From Pictodentalium vernedei (Eukaryota; Mollusca; Scaphopoda; Dentaliida; Dentaliidae), in contig CM062290.1 of assembly GCA_031216915.1 (NCBI GenBank), positions 167,295,453 to 167,359,452 on the forward strand: DNA of 64,000 nucleotides, given 5' to 3'. The position numbers and the translations under genes are program-made. How positions within the stretch are numbered: position 1 is the first letter of the stretch; each line of letters opens with the position of its first letter. Below, piece by piece: positions 63,592 through 64,000 of the stretch. Under the pieces are notes generated by a model. That model saw nothing but the letters and a program-made list of their open reading frames with translations. It had not been told where the DNA came from and made no database searches.

Positions 63592-64000
63592 ATGAGAGCA
63601 AGGTTTCTTTTAAAAAAGCTGATGAGAGCCTATGCATTCTGCGTGAACGATCAGCTAGGTCACCTCTTGTTAGAACAATGTGTCGGGTGTCGGGATCATC
63701 TAGACTTCAATCATGAGGATCATTCATGTCTGACGATGGATGATGATGAGGATGAGAAGCCGAACGGCATTTTGCCAATGGCGCCATGGCCAGAAGAAAA
63801 AGAAAGAGGAGAGAGGTATCGCATCGATCAAATCAGTAGAATCCAATTGTATCTGACTCTAGAGAGATTATCATCATTCTCTCAAGAAGAAGTATTCACG
63901 ACTTGTGAAATTTGTCAACGCGGTCGGAACGACACTCATCACGATTTCCATGGGTTTACACGCAGCCAGCATCAGATTGTTGTTGACCGCGATCGGCGTT
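63592..64000 (+). CDS. Partial Cys/His-rich ORF running off the window end
   Basis: An ATG at 63592 opens at least 136 codons without a stop to the window edge. The predicted protein has EQCVGCRDHLDFNHEDHSCL near residues 29-48 (C-x2-C ... H-x2-H-x2-C), an acidic patch DDDEDE, and a second cluster CEICQRGRNDTHHDFHGF near residues 110-128. Both look metal-binding. The first cluster recalls uncharacterised proteins repeated in invertebrate genomes and linked to large DNA transposons or virus-like elements, but that is memory of a pattern, not a search result. It is not a shadow of any other frame, and codon use looks normal. The gene is incomplete here. Confidence 0.5.
   Translation, partial: MRARFLLKKLMRAYAFCVNDQLGHLLLEQCVGCRDHLDFNHEDHSCLTMDDDEDEKPNGILPMAPWPEEKERGERYRIDQISRIQLYLTLERLSSFSQEEVFTTCEICQRGRNDTHHDFHGFTRSQHQIVVDRDRR

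Overview
This window looks like gene-poor, repeat-dense DNA from a metazoan, most likely a marine invertebrate and plausibly a bivalve mollusc. That placement is inference. It rests on a 5S-rRNA-derived SINE, DIRS and SGNH-esterase non-LTR retrotransposons, and many short elements built from ~160-bp tandem units with Helitron-like ends and tetranucleotide tails. No bacterial operon structure, CRISPR array, rRNA gene or convincing tRNA gene was seen. Only one good candidate for a host-gene exon was found: a BTB-domain first coding exon on the minus strand at 18591-18743. Almost everything else is mobile DNA, much of it nested.

Left third (1-18.5 kb). Three Helitron-like elements (434-2617, 4928-7619, 9007-15112) share a 5' head containing a short palindrome and CGCTCACC, and a 3' end GGTGAGCTAA. 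Their bodies are tandem arrays of ~167 or ~320 bp. The 4928-7619 copy lies inside another tandem-array element (about 3890-8234). Removing it restores that array's unit exactly with no target duplication. The 9007-15112 copy is interrupted by a 2.2-kb hAT-like element (10011-12204) with an 8-bp target duplication, which carries a 266-aa lysine/proline-rich ORF instead of a recognisable transposase. A further TIR element with a 10-bp target duplication sits at 15841-16894.

Middle (18.5-43 kb). At 19118-26250 is an apparently complete DIRS retrotransposon on the minus strand. It has gag, RT-RNase H and tyrosine recombinase reading frames in overlapping frames, inverted terminal repeats, and an internal complementary region that fuses the complements of both ends. 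At 31963-38394 (right edge uncertain) is a TIR-bounded element with a frameshifted multidomain ORF: an N-terminal Cys/His finger, a long alpha-helical middle, a block resembling PIN/FEN-type nucleases, and a CXC-type cysteine tail. This is the best candidate for an under-described system. More tandem-array elements and hairpin-forming short elements lie around it.

Right third (43-64 kb). Two copies of one non-LTR retrotransposon family (SGNH esterase, endonuclease, reverse transcriptase, CCHC-like tail) lie in opposite orientation at 44718-49080 (+) and 51161-55505 (-), with an older fragment at 56630-57290. Both main copies carry a few stops or frameshifts. The minus copy is inserted in a ~150-bp tandem array. 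A 1.1-kb element with ~200-bp inverted repeats and an 8-bp target duplication lies at 57363-58471. A 5S-derived SINE (58981-60075, minus) is split by a 5'-truncated LINE (59088-59715) with an 11-bp target duplication. The window ends in a second tandem array (62.5-63.4 kb) and an open, cysteine/histidine-rich reading frame that runs off the edge (63592-64000).

Together the nesting gives a relative order of insertions: host arrays first, then the Helitron-like, hAT-like and LINE insertions within them.
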